Positions 44,522 through 55,761 of a stretch of 64,000 nucleotides of DNA are shown here, piece by piece. The position numbers and the translations under genes are program-made. Position 1 is the first letter of the stretch; each line of letters starts with the position of its first letter. The stretch lies in NCBI GenBank assembly GCA_022606135.1, contig JABYQN010000005.1, positions 3,038,001 through 3,102,000 of the forward strand, read 5' to 3'. The notes under the pieces were generated by a model. It was given only the letters and a program-made list of their open reading frames with translations. It searched no databases and was not told the origin of the DNA. Source of the stretch: Fomes fomentarius. Lineage: Eukaryota; Basidiomycota; Agaricomycetes; Polyporales; Polyporaceae.

Positions 44522-44531
44522 AGTTTGACCT
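44522..44531 (-). other. Gypsy-2 self-primer binding site
   Basis: On the minus strand AGGTCAAACT lies two bases (TT) after the 5' LTR. It is the perfect complement of AGTTTGACCT (44743-44734) within the LTR, which begins about 29 nt downstream of TATAG (44773-44769), at the expected mRNA 5' end. No tRNA-type TGG site follows the LTR. Confidence 0.7.
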
Positions 44532-44533
44532 AA

Positions 44534-45030
44534 TGTTACGCCGAGGCTTGTGGGCGTCTAGGAGATGCGTAGATGCGCAAGCTGAGGAGTTACGATGTCG
44601 GTGATGTTCGAGTGTCGATCGAGTGTGCAAGTTGTCTGAGAGACGTACACCGAAGAGGTGTAGTCGAGTACTGTGTTAGAAGTCAAGCAGAGGTCGAGGG
44701 TTTCGATGGGGAGAAAGCCTCGATTGGAAAAGGAGGTCAAACTGAGGAACACCTCGAGTTTGCCTATGCTATAAGTACATACATGAGGTACGAGTCACAA
44801 TGAGTCAGAATGAGTCAGCGCTAGTCAACATGAGTCAGAGCGAGTCATAGTAGGTATGGGTCTAGGCCTAGTACAGTATGACTCCTACTGAGTCAATGAG
44901 ACGAGGTAAGCATGATGACGATGTTGGATTGCCGTGAGAACAGTAGTACAGAGGTTGAGCTCAAAGAGGAAACAAGACGTAAAAGGAAAAAGAAAGACGC
45001 CTAGAGTAGACGCTAAGCCTGTTTGTAACA
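44534..45030 (-). repeat. Gypsy-2 5' LTR
   Basis: 497 bp, apparently identical to 37790-38286. TATA-like CTTATAGC (minus) at about 44775-44768. Four TGAGTCA motifs as in the other LTR. Confidence 0.97.
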
Positions 45031-45035
45031 CAGGG
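45031..45035. repeat. Gypsy-2 target-site duplication, right
   Basis: CAGGG, matching 37785-37789. Confidence 0.9.
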
Positions 45036-46198
45036 AAAATGGTCTCATTGAAGATAACATTGCGAGATACTTCAAATTGATGGGCGAATGGATTCCATAG
45101 ACAATACCCCCTTGAACCCATTTCATAACCCACAAACGTCCTCTCAACTGCCTTCACGTCGAGCTCCCCATGACATTTGTCTTTCTGCACGTGTACATAG
45201 GCTTTGCACCCAAACACATGGAAGTATGATACATCTGGCTTCTTACCAGACCAAACTGTGATGGGGCATTGCCATTGAAGATGTTTCATTGGTTGACAGT
45301 TGTAGATATGAACGGCGGTGTCGACAGCAAGTTTCCAGAATCCATGAGAGAGACCAGCAAAGTGAAGCATGCATAGAGCCTTCTCTTTAATGGTTCGGAT
45401 GAAACGTTCTGCACGACTGTTCTGCTGTGGTGAAGCTGGCATTGTCTTATCATGCTCAATCCCATAGCTTAGTAGGAGAGCCTCAAAAGACTCAGACATG
45501 TACTCCCCCCCTCGATCGGAGTGTACCTTCTTGATCTTTCATCCTGTCTGAGTCTCAGACCAAGCCTTGTACTGCTTGAAAGCCTCCTCCTGTTCAGACT
45601 TGCGCTTCAAACAATAGACTCGACCTAAGCCAGAACAATTGTCGACGAAGACACAGAAGTAGCTATATCCACCAATTGAGGTACTGATCGGTTCTGCAAT
45701 GTCCATATGGATAAAGACGCAAGGTTCCATAGCACGTTTCTCTGAGGGAGGAAATGGAGCGCGAGACATCTTGCCTTTTGCACATCTGTCGCAAGGTTTG
45801 TCTGATGGAGACTCTACACCATCCACACTTTCAACCGCATCAGGAAGACGACGAACAGCTTCCTTGCCAGGATGACCCCAGCGACGATGGGCAAGATCGT
45901 GATCTAAAGTGGCTTTGGGTGTAGCATCAAGAACGCCAGAGTTCTTTCTATCCACGAAGAGTCCAAAGATATAGAGATTCATCCGTGGAATATACTCAGC
46001 AGACAGAACTTTCTGACCCACAATCTTAACCGTCAAACCGGGTTCAACAGGGCCCTCAGGCTCCTTGTCAAAGATGCTCATAAAATACTGCCCTTGATAA
46101 ATGAACGAACATGAACGCTCTATCACACCTGTTGAAAACAGACGAGCATCTCCTACTGCTGGGACGTAGCAGACATTGTGGAGAGTAATATTAACTCG
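45036..46198 (-). pseudogene. Copia-1 integrase
   Basis: Directly follows gag in frame after a TGA (46201-46199; DG*RVNITLHNVCYVP). Zinc region LAHRRWGHPGKEAVRRLP and CDRCAKGKMSRAPFP. Catalytic core HMDIAEPISTSIGGYSYFCV…KVHSDRGGEYMSESFE…ASPQQNSRAERFIRTIKEKA. A second TGA (45541-45539; TG*KIKKVHSD) interrupts it. Both TGAs stand where CGA (Arg) fits. The frame runs to the Gypsy-2 target duplication (FNETIFP). Confidence 0.9.
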
Positions 46199-47782
46199 TC
46201 ATCCATCAACCATGGTGTATCCCTTGACAATTTCCTTCACCAAGTCCTTCAACGCGACTGGAGTCACCAGATTGAGCCATTCTGAAGAATTTTGGCTCAT
46301 CATACTTCTGGTACTCAGTGAAGTCTTCGAAGCAACCTGTAACATGCTGAGATGTGCCTGAATCCATGAGCCATACAGTGAGTTTGCTTGGTCCACATCC
46401 GAAGATGCCTTGTAGAAGGAAGCAGCAATCTCGTTCACAGTGCTAGATACAGGTACAAGAGAAGAGATAGTATGCGCTCGATTATGTCCGTTCTGATTCC
46501 CATTACCACCCTCATTCGTTGAGCCAGAGTCCTTGCCCTTGTCCTTCTTGTTCCGTGGATTCTTCTCCAGAAACTTCTTGTAGCAGTTGGACAAGTCGTG
46601 GTTGTCCTTACCGCAGTGGGAACAAGGAGGTTTGGGCTTGGTTTTCAGCTTTGAGATCTTGTTCGCCTGGCTAATTGAAGTGTTCCGCAGTGAATCATCA
46701 AGCTTCAGCTTAGGCTTGACGTCGAGTGTCAAGTCAGCTTCTGCTGTGGTGTGGAGGATGGTGGAAATCGACGGGCGATAAGACTCAGGCATTTTAGAGA
46801 ATAGCCAGTAGACCTTGATATGCTCGGCGAGGGTATTCTTGTTGTCAGACGTCAACTCATTGATATGGCCAATGAATGTCTGGACTTGGTCGATGATCGA
46901 CTTGTTCTCAACAAACTTTGGGTAGTTGAGCAGCTCCTCAAAGCGAGAGAAACTGTACCCATTGTCCATCTTCTCGTACGTCATCTTGAGAGCGGTCCAG
47001 ATGCCATGCGCCATACTCTTTCCCTCATAGCACTTTGCAACCTCAGTACTAGTCTTGTACATGAGGATGCTGCAAGCACGAGCATTCCTCTTCCTCCAGT
47101 CCTTCTTTTCTTCGTTGGTAGCATCAGCGGGAGCAGTCTCCATCCCTTCTGTAAGCTCCCAAGCATCGATCATCATCAGATATCCCTTCATCTGATGAGC
47201 CCATTCCTTGTAACCTTCCTGCCCAGTGAGCTGAGGAAGATTCTTCTCAACACTGCCTTCCGACATGGTGAACGAATAGATGAAGTCGGTTGAGTCATGC
47301 TGAGGTGGGTTGATGATGAGATCAAGGGCAGGTAGAGAAGGTGTTGGTGAAGAAGGAGATCGAGATGATGGGAGAGGAGTTCTTAGAGTGAGAGGAGAGA
47401 CAGGTGCGATAGGAGAGATTGAAGAAGAAGAGATTGAGTGAGGAGATTGAGGAGATTGAGGAGATTGAGGAACGTCGACAGTTGGTGATGGTGGGGCAAG
47501 TATGTGTTCAACTTCGCCTTGAGATAATGAAGAAGATGATGCTGAGGAGGATGAGTCTGATGTGTCCGGTAGACAAGTTTGTCCAGGAGCAGGAGCGATA
47601 TAATCTGTTGGAACGTCGCAGTTGTCTGGTTGTACTACTTCAGACTCCTGGTTAGGACATGGTTGTCTATCGCAGTTATACCAGTCACATTCTTCTTTGT
47701 CCCAGAAGCAGTCCTTCTGTTCGCTGGTGTCGTACCGGTGAAAAGAGTGACTACAGTCGAATTCCTCGCTCGATGAAGCCAC
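46199..47782 (-). pseudogene. Copia-1 gag with frameshifted protease
   Basis: 527 codons from ATG 47782. Acidic, Ser/Pro-rich N terminus; gag core EGYKEWAHQMKGYLMMIDAW and KMPESYRPSISTILH; zinc knuckle CSHCGKDNHDLSNC; Lys-rich tail. The expected protease motif LMDSGTSQHVTGCFEDFTEY (about 46370-46310) is present but one base out of frame. The frame returns by about 46225, so two compensating indels destroyed protease. Confidence 0.9.
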
Positions 47783-48294
47783 TGTGTCGATGCGAAAGGT
47801 TCAGGAAGTGCAATAATTTGGGAGATAAGCCTCGTGCAAAGGCAACAGTAGATGTAGACACCTGTTGAGGTGAACCTTGAACACCAGCAAGCCAGGTATG
47901 CCAATGCTAAGGGTAGAAGTTGCCAACTGTGCCCAAGAAAACTATCTAAGCTAGGTATCAAAAGAGTATCGTAAGGAGGGTCCAAACGGTTGTCCTCCGG
48001 TCCTAAGGTGTTAAGCACCCCGGATACAACAGCTGGCGGGCGCAAGTGCGTGGCCTGGCTGAGGGATACCTGAAAACCTGCGTTCCTCAAAAGCACCAAA
48101 GGTTGTACAAAGATACTAGTAGATAGCTGACTACAAAAGCGCTCAGGGCTGCGTCACAAGCGCAGGAATGTCCCCCTGGCAGCAGTGTCGGCAGGCACAG
48201 TCAAGAGTTAGGGAAAGATGGAGGAAGAGCACGAGGGTAGAAGTCGTCGAGAGGATGGGGCGCGCGCAAAGTGACGACTAACAACGGCAGAGCT
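47783..48294 (-). other. Copia-1 leader
   Basis: Untranslated leader, about 510 bp. Part of it (47930-48060) matches the Copia-2 leader in inverted orientation. No gene. Confidence 0.7.
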
Positions 48295-48308
48295 CAGGGC
48301 TCATAACC
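48295..48308 (-). other. Copia-1 primer-binding site (initiator tRNA-Met half)
   Basis: Minus-strand GGTTATGAGCCCTG directly after the LTR, identical to the Copia-2 site; complement of the initiator tRNA-Met anticodon arm. Confidence 0.8.
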
Positions 48309-48890
48309 TGATGAAGTCTGAACCTGTGAAGGCAAGAGTTGCAACGACTAGTAGACATGCAGAGATGAGTCCTCAGTCAGTGAGCAAAGACTATAATCAT
48401 AAAGGGATAAGTACCTAGTAGACACGCAGACAGATGAGCTATAGGTACTAAGTAAGTAAGAGCATAGAGCATATAGTAGAACAAAGTACTTACTCCTCAG
48501 TCAGTGAGCAAAGACAGGAGACGAAGCCCTGAAAGTCCCTCCTTATATACTGTACAGGAGCTGCATGAGTAAGCAACAGAAAGGAGAGCATGTGATATGT
48601 CTGAGTCAGAGTGAACCAATGCTGAGTAAGAAAGGTGGAGTGATGACTCAGACAGAACAAAGAGAAAGGTGTAGAAAGTGCTAGAGATGGTCACATGGAC
48701 ACATCCAAGACTATCTAGAACTATCCAGAGCAGTGTAGGACACACCGGAATGGACTGGATGAAGTGAGAACAGATAAGTACAGTATTGAGTGTACCATAT
48801 CGGGTAAGAAGGAAACATAGCCAAAGAAAATGCTGTGCCCATAAGCGCTTAATGTGCGTCTACATTCCATAGTCCATAGTAATTCCAACA
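48309..48890 (-). repeat. Copia-1 5' LTR
   Basis: 582 bp, TGTTGGAATTAC…TTCATCA in element orientation. Abuts the first base of duplication copy B. Confidence 0.92.
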
Positions 48891-51577
48891 AGCTTATGAT
48901 TGGGCTGTATTGAAATCTTGCATATCCAGCCTCAAGTGTGGCGATCGAGTCGCCTGACGGCGTGGTCCGAGTCGGGATCGAAATTTGCTTCTAGGGAGTG
49001 TGGCCTGCATCACGGTAGAACGGCTTGGATATGTCAATATAGAAATGGGGTTTCTGATGGTGGGGGAGTCAGCTGGGGCTGGGATAGCGGTATTGCTGTC
49101 GATACCACAGCAGGAAAGACAACATTATACACTCCCTTTCTCCGGTAGCTTTCGAGTATGCCCCTTGGGACTCATATAGTATCGCAGTGCCGAGGCGAGG
49201 AGATTGCAAACAGGGAGGATGCTGCACGATGGCACGTGCGAACCGTGTTCACGTATTGTCATACGTCGTACTGCTAGAGTAACAAAATCAAAGTCAAGAG
49301 CTCGAGTCACCCGTGCAAAGTTTCACCACCAGTTCAACTCGCATGACTCCGCGCCTACCAAATTTCCACATTCGGCGCCAACCCTGTCTCACCCATTCAA
49401 TACGACATAGGCATTCTACTTGGGTAATCGTACATGGTATAGTACAAGTCATGCACATGGGACAGTGACACTACTACAATTTCGTATCACCGTGAAGAAG
49501 CTGTGACATCTCTTCATCGACTTCATCAAGAGACGAGAGAATAGATTCAGGTGAAGACTGTTGACTGGCGTTCCTCAAAACCTTCGCTTCGACCTCAGCA
49601 TGACGGGCCGCCTCATTTACCAATTTGTCCGCAAGCTCTTGCATGACCGAGTCCGGGATTCCAAATTGAGGCGGATCCCAAGGAACAATGTAGCCATGCG
49701 TCTTCATGTATTTGTTCCCGGAAGCTGTTATCGACATCAGCACATCTCAAACAGACCGTAAAACACAACACACACCTGTCTCGTCTCCGTTTTCGAAGAG
49801 CTTATTCCACAGGAGGTGGCACATGTAGCAGCATTTCTTGCTAACTCCGATCGGCGGAACGTCCATCTACGAACGGTTCAGTGCGTATTGCACACAGCGA
49901 CATATAGAGAACTATACCGCCAGGAACACATCAAATACGTCCTTCGGCACTTCCGTTTCCGCATTGACCTGATCGTGCTTCACATAGTACGCCAGCGCCA
50001 TCAGGCCAGCTTCTGCATGGACTCTGCCTTTGCGGACACGCAAGATCCTGTCTACCCACTGACTGACAATGTTGGGGTCCAGCGTCGGCTCAGTGGCGAT
50101 GATCTTCTCCTGTACCTCCCTCGACATGCTGTCCCCGTCCATGCCAAATGTACTTGATCCATCTGTCAGGCGGACAATTGAGATTTTGGGCGGCCTCGAC
50201 ATCCGGCGGAGCGTTTTAACGACAGCCTTTCCTGCCGTATGCCAGGCCGTGAGCGTACGGAGGTAGCGCAAGACATGTTCACCAGCATCTTCGTTCGGCT
50301 CGGGCTTTTCGGCTGATGAAACATGACGTCACATAAATATCGGGGACAAGATCATTCCGACACAAAACCTACATAGCTCTTCGTCATCTGTGCCGTCACC
50401 CATATCTAGTCGTTATAGGTTAGCGACGTCTGTCATTCATAGATGATTCGGATATGGCTGTATGACCTTTTGCTACAACACGGGTGCGCCCTATATTTAT
50501 GTATCAGCTTCGAACATCGACAAGAGCATAAACCAAAGGTTGCATACTAAAACCGTACTTCGGCATAAACGTCTCACAAAGCGATGTTTTAGTGATGGCA
50601 AATTTCAACTCCTTCGTGTACAGCAAGAAGTTGATCATCCCCAGTGCGTCGCAGAGGTTTCCAAGACCCCCTTCACCGAGCGTCCACCACGAACTGGATA
50701 ACTCGTCGGCGCGAGCTAAGAGCTCCGCGAGGAAGTGGACCCAATGTTTAAGTGTGGAGCGGTCGAAGAGAACATCATCTTTGTCCACGGTGAGATTCGG
50801 GGCATGTCGGCGGATATACTTCATATAGGCAGATGACGGTCTGATACGAGAAGACTTGGTCTTCTCGAGATCTTCGTCCGAAGGCGACCATTTCTCCATG
50901 ATATCCCAGGGTTTCTGGTCCCACTCCTTCGCCGCAGTCTTAAAGCGATAGGAGATTTTGACGTGACAGCGGTGGACGAGCCAATGAATGAAGTGATAGG
51001 CGGTGACGGCGTACCGTGGTGGGGAAGATTTGGGAGAGAGCTTGGTTGTTGCATGCACGAGGGCAGCGAATAGGTCTGGGATGTGGTCCGTGACGTTCAC
51101 ACCACTCTGGGGTGGACTAGAGGAGCAATTTGGATCAATGATGCCTGGAACTACGTGACTCCGAGTCGGGGACCTACAGTTCAGGCTCGATGACACTCTT
51201 GCATGTGAGACCACTGGGTTCGCAAGATTCGATTTCGAAGAAGTGCTCTGTCTCTGATGCGGCGGTGGCTTTGCCTGACGAGTTGGACGAGATGATGATG
51301 GTGGCTGTCGGGCCGCCGTCGGACTGTACACATCCGGTGACGGCGACTACTTGAGCCCTAGGATGACCGGTGTTGAGGAGTGTGGAAAGATGGGTGAAGA
51401 TGCTTTGATCCTCGAGTCTGGCGGATGAGGTCATGGAAGGTGGATTGGAAGATTCGACATTAGAGAGGAAGGTAGAGAAGAGGCGAATGGTTGAGATTGC
51501 AGCAGCCATTGCAATGCCAACAGTAAGCTCGTCAGAGACAGAATCGGAGAGGGGCGACGGAAATAGACGCCTCTGAG
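48891..51577. repeat. Segmental duplication, copy B
   Basis: Colinear with 20502-23448. Its left edge is the Copia-1 LTR. 48891-49473 corresponds to the noncoding left part, shortened by about 250 bp relative to copy A. Confidence 0.9.
49474..51509 (-). CDS. OTT_1508-like deaminase family protein, copy B
   Basis: Paralogue of the gene at 21299-23380 with the same exon layout and the same GTAGGT donors. Start ATG 51509 (MAAAISTIRLF). Exon 1 joins EPEL to PPQSGVNVTDHIPDLFAALV. Zinc/catalytic motif GRVHAEAGLMALAYY is in the 50271-49915 exon; the cysteine exon (IGVSKKCCYMCHLLW) is at about 49865-49775; the last exon ends about 49474 (KTHGYIVPWDPPQFGIP). Compared with A it has scattered substitutions and a shorter Ser/Lys-rich loop in exon 1 (SSNSSGKATAASE), plus LEDQS in place of VD. 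All putative zinc ligands are kept and no stop is seen, so both copies may be functional. Confidence 0.8.
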
Positions 51578-51869
51578 TGTATATCCACCTTCAAGTTCCT
51601 ATTTCGGTAAACGTGTGCTTGCTTTCACTCTACATGATCACTCACAATGTACATTTGGCATACATATAAATAGGACTTGCATGAACGAACCCTGCACAAA
51701 CGAAGCATGGGAGCTTGATGGGAGCAACAATGATTTAAAGCGGTGTTGAGCATCGTGCAGCGCGATGTAGACACGCGCCAGAGGTTACAACACGCCGACT
51801 CAAGACTCAAGCATTCTTGTGAGCGGAGTCGCACATCCATCTAAGACGCTGATAGCGTCGTGACAACCT
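51578..51869. other. Intergenic spacer
   Basis: About 290 bp between deaminase copy B and the HAD gene; no coding signal. Confidence 0.4.
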
Positions 51870-53699
51870 CTACTTGGAGCCCATCTCCAGCTCGATCGCC
51901 CACTTGACTGCCGCCACGACGTCCTCTGCGATGTAAGAGGGAGCGTGAGTCGGCACGCCGCGCGCGGAGTCGTACACCCCGGTCTTGACGAGGATCGACG
52001 GCCAGCCTGCGCCGTTGGCACCTGCGATATCTGCAGCACACCACACTCGGCGTTAGTGGGTCGAATGCTTGTGGGTGAGGGAAACTTGACGTACCGGACT
52101 CGGGGTTGTCTAAGAAGTGCAAAATGGCCGTCAGCGAGAACACGAAGTTGTGGCTGCGGTACACGTACCTCCCACCATGTAGCTGTCACGACGAGAGATG
52201 AACATCTGAACATGATATCGCGTGCGACTGAGAAGTGCACTCACACACGGGGAAGGCTCTCAACCCGACCCCCAGCGAGCTCTTCCAGCCTATCTTTCAG
52301 AACCTTCTCGGCGAACTTGTACGTCGCGGTCGTCGGCTTGCCGTACTGCATGTACGGGTACGGCTTGCCTACAACGGCCTACATGTGCATAGCGCGTCCC
52401 GTCGGCGAACTATCTCCCACCGCGCATATAGGAGGACAGCGTACCTGATGGACAGCCTGGAACGCCTCCCGGAACGCGCCCTGTCCGAGCCTCGGCTGTG
52501 GGAAGTCAGACTTCCACAGCAAGTCGGGGTTACAGAACACCAGCTCGATCGAATGCTCCTGCTTGTCCGCGCCCTCGCCATTGTCGAGGTAGGGCCCGCC
52601 GATGATGCCGCGTGAGCGGATGACATCGAGAATGATCTGGATGTCGAGCGACCAGTTGCGCGGGTCGTGGAAGACGAAGATCGCGGAGATTCGGGTGGTT
52701 GAAAAGTCTACTGCCTAGGTACATATGGGTCAGTTAGTGTATGAGCATGGGGACAGGGTGCACTTGGCTGACTCTGGTGGATTGGCGTTCTTCTGGTGTC
52801 AGGTCGTGGAACGGCCAAACTCTAGGGATTGCACTGAGTGGGATGGCCGGTCAATATGAGGTGTGATGGAGAGTTACTCAGCCTTCCACGCGAGAACGTC
52901 CAGAGTCGTGTACGCGTGTTTAAACCCGTATCTATCAACCAGCCACCCCTCAGCCAATGGCATCCGGGAGTATTGTCAAGGACCAACCCTTCTGCGACTT
53001 TGCGGACTACATCGCCGCGACCGCCGAGGACGAGAACAGGCTTGTCTGCATACTTGTGCGCGACGGATTTCAGGATGGTGTGTGCCTGAACGATCTGGTT
53101 GCTGTAAATCTGCAGCGGGATGAGCAATGAAGATCTAAACAGGATGGGAGCGTAGACGTTCCTCGACACCAAGCTGGGAACTGAGCTTATGCCTTCGAGC
53201 TTCTTCGCCCACGCCGCCACCGTTGGTCAGCTAGAGTGATGTTAGTAGGGACGGGATGGTAGACAATCGACGCAGCCCTACCAGGATGAACGGGATGTTT
53301 CTTCCGAGGGGAGTCAGTCGCAGCTACGATGAAGTGGAACTACTTACAGTCGCATGGGGTTATCGCCGTTGAGGATGTCAAGCGCTCGCCTCGTGGCGGG
53401 TATTGTGTGCGGACCGCGGAGCAGGACGCCATCCTGAAATTGCTGTTCAGCAAGTACAGTATATTCCAATACCTGACTTACGATATCGAAGGCGAAGACA
53501 AGCGGGGGTAGCTTGGACCCAGATGGACGATCTAGTCGTATGCGCCCTTGCAGTCAGCCGTTCACTCTCGTGGCTCTGCCATTCCAGAGAGGCTCGAGGG
53601 CTTACGCTGGATGTTCCGAGTCTGGCATAACACGAAGGAGGAAATTGAGAGGACCGGCCTACATCTCGCGGGCCTTACGAGGGACCTGAGCATCATCAT
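51870..53699 (-). CDS. HAD-superfamily IIA hydrolase, CECR5/YKR070W type (mitochondrial)
   Basis: A predicted phosphatase-like enzyme; the substrate of the family is not settled. Start among three consecutive ATGs (53699, 53696, 53693); the N terminus is basic and hydroxylated (MLRSLVRPARCRPVLSISSF), consistent with mitochondrial import. HAD motif I is FDIDGVLLRG across an intron near 53440-53490 (nucleophile Asp and acid/base Asp). Then PATRRALDILNGDNPMR, FILTNGGGVGEEARRHKLS (motif II region), VLVLGGRGDVVRKVAEGYGF, ISAIFVFHDPRNWSLDIQII, LVFCNPDLLWKSDFPQPRLG (typical of the family), PYMQYGKPTTATYKFAEKVL (motif III Lys region), YMVGDNPESDIAGANGAGW (motif IV). Ends EMGSK at TAG 51872-51870. Nine or so short introns; the first junction is unresolved. 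Confidence 0.9.
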
Positions 53700-53927
53700 G
53701 CACTCGCGAGTGGCGTACGCTGCGGCTTAACATGGATTAGTGCCAGATTCGGAGGAATTTCGCTGTCAGGAGACGCCCATACCAAAGAAGGCAAGGGAAG
53801 CGCCCAATGGGCTGCGTCGGCACTGCAGGCTTCGGCTTGTGATTGCACCTTCAAGCACCGTCCTCGCCATCGTCCTCGCTCGCTGATGACAGTCAGTTAG
53901 TTGCCTACCTTGCACCCTTGTACCATC
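53700..53927. promoter_or_regulatory. Bidirectional promoter between HAD and peroxin genes
   Basis: 228 bp between divergent start codons; no other gene fits. Confidence 0.5.
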
Positions 53928-55761
53928 ATGTCGACGTCCAAGTCTGCAGAAGACACCGTTCATTCCGCACCGCTAGTCGAGTTCCTCAATACCCTCCCGT
54001 CTCCGCTCACCACTACTCTCGCCACCCTCGCACCCGCCATCGCAAGGGTCCGACATCTTGTACAGATACTTACCTGGAAGGCGTCATGGGAGGACTGCTG
54101 GCTGTTTCTAGCCGCATGGTGGGCGATATGTCTCATTCCGGAATTTGGCTTGAGGTGTGTGCGCCTTCTTCATCTGCTCGTGTGCGCCGTCGTCACAGTG
54201 TACCTGCGCGCGTGCGGGCTGTGCGTGCGACTCGTTGACACACCTCATCGTGCTGACCTTTTTATAGGTATCTATTGCCAGTTGCTGTATTTCTAGCATT
54301 CTTCCGCCTACGCGCCAGTGTCAACACGCTACACACTGTTCCTCCAGTCACAGAGGATGTCCTTCAGCGAGCGATCGCTGACCTCACAGCCATCCAAGCT
54401 CTCCTCCCCTCCATTCGCGTGTTCTCCCGGTCCCTGACTCTCTCCCCGCCCACACTACTCCTCCGCATCATCGCTTGGCTCTACACACCCTACCTCGCTC
54501 TCACCTATCTCATCCGCATCCGCGTTCTCCTTGCCCTTGCCGGCACCCTCTTCCTCACCTGGAACGCGCGCTGGGCCGTCGTCCTTCGCGCCGCCTTCTG
54601 GCGCAGCTCCTACTTCCGCTGGTCCCTCTACCGTGCCTGGTCTACCATCTCTGGACAACCCCCGCCCCCAAAACAAAGCTCCCCGCAGTTCCAATCCGAC
54701 GCGCAGCTCGCGTCCCTCTCCTCTTCATCCCGTCCTGTATCTGCCTCCTCGTCTGCGTCAGCGCAACCCCTTCCAACCACATCCGTCCGCTTCCTTTTCA
54801 CCATCTACGAAAACCAACGATGGTGGATGGGCCTCGACTGGACAGCGGCGCTCCTCCCAGGCGAACGTCCCTCCTGGTGCTCCGCCTCACAACAGCCTGC
54901 CGCCCCGCCCAGCTCGTTCGCGCTGCCGGCCGCAACAACCGTGTACACGCCCGCGCCGGACGGGAAGCACCGTGTGAAACGCACCGCACGCTGGCGGTGG
55001 GAGGAGCACGAGTGGCGGGTCGTGGTGAGGAGGGAGGGCGCAGGGACGAGCCGTGTCGAGAGGCCGGTGCCGAGTGTGAAGGACGAGAGCGCGGCTGCGG
55101 CGAGTGCGAGCAGAATATTGAAGGCTGCGGGGAAGATGACGGCGCCGAGCGACGCTGGGGAGAAACGCGAGAAGGAAAAGGGAAAGGAGAACAGGAAGGA
55201 AGTCTTTGAGGAGGGCAGCGAGCATGGTGGAGTTGAAGATGCGCATGCAAACGATGACAACGACGAGAACGAGGAGCCGTTGACCGACCCAGATGGGTGG
55301 GTGTATGCGGATAATAAGTGGGAGGGCGGGAGCGCTAAAGGTGGGCTGGGTAAGGTACGTGCTCTCTCTTGCTCGCTTCCTCTTTGTTCGTCGCTGACTA
55401 GTTATCGTCGCCACAGTACACGCGCTACAGGCGGTGGACGCGCGTCGCAGTGCTCACGGAGGTCGTCGAGCTCGCAGAGCCAGGCGAGCTGGGCATACAA
55501 AGAGACGAACCCGTCGCGGACGTGCACCTACAGAGCTCCGAGCCTGAGCCTCACGCTTCAAGTGCGAACGCTGTCCCGGTCCCGGCCTCCCCAGCTGTCT
55601 CAACGCAGAACACGCACGCACGCACGCAGTCGGAGAGTGCGCCACCGGCGATCACGCAGTCGCTGTCGCCGACACGCACGTCGCTCTCGTTGGAGGAGGA
55701 GGGCTCGCGGTTGAGGCAGAGGTTGAAGGCGGCGGTGATGGGCGCGACGGGACATGCTTGA
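53928..55761 (+). CDS. Peroxin/dysferlin-domain membrane protein (Pex24p/Pex30-like)
   Basis: Three exons: 53928-54154, 54268-55354, 55417-55761; phases agree, 552 aa. The N-terminal half is hydrophobic with reticulon-like paired segments (WLFLAAWWAICLIPEFGL, YLLPVAVFLAFFRL, LIRIRVLLALAGTLFLTW), as in ER-shaping peroxins that regulate peroxisome number at ER contact sites. The C-terminal half holds the dysferlin domain: the N part FLFTIYENQRWWMGLDWTA…ERPSWC and the C part DGWVYADNKWEGG…YTRYRRWTRVAVL. Between them is a long disordered insert with acidic and Lys/Glu tracts. The tail is Ser/Thr-rich with a final amphipathic helix (EEEGSRLRQRLKAAVMG). Start MSTSKSAED chosen as the only upstream ATG in frame. 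Confidence 0.9.

Larger units (their letters stand above)
37790..45030 (-). mobile_element. Gypsy-2: intact-looking young chromovirus with an accessory cassette
   Basis: 7,241 bp: 5' LTR 44534-45030, self-primer site, gag 44212-43286, -1 slippery site, pol to 39486, three accessory frames to 38323, polypurine tract (CAGGGGGTAG, minus), 3' LTR 37790-38286. The LTRs look identical along all 497 bp, the 5-bp target duplication is perfect, and gag and pol have no stops. By these criteria it is the youngest insertion here and may be active. Confidence 0.95.
23617..48890 (-). mobile_element. Copia-1: outer Copia LTR retrotransposon, split by nested insertions
   Basis: On the minus strand: 5' LTR 48309-48890, primer site, gag, protease remnant, integrase (to 45036), a linker at about 37470-37784, then reverse transcriptase C-terminal part/RNase H (25327-24214) and 3' LTR 23617-24202. 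Gypsy-2 (37790-45030) interrupts the integrase-RT linker. Plavaka, Gypsy-1 and Copia-2 fragments occupy 25329-37464 and replace the N-terminal half of RT. LTRs differ at many sites, with in-frame stops and frameshifts, so this element is old and dead. There is no target duplication at the outer ends. Confidence 0.85.

Noticed and set aside
30721..46201. Recurring in-frame TGA codons as recoding (selenocysteine or readthrough)
   Set aside because: They occur only in decayed transposons, at different places, where Arg CGA is expected; mutation explains them better.
46225..46385. Programmed frameshift into protease in Copia-1 (and Copia-2 near 27805-27845)
   Set aside because: The frame leaves and returns within about 150 nt and no slippery heptamer is visible; paired indels in dead elements are simpler.
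54798..55414. Overlapping minus-strand frames of 118-175 codons in the peroxin gene
   Set aside because: They arise from the GC-rich low-complexity insert of the real plus-strand exon.
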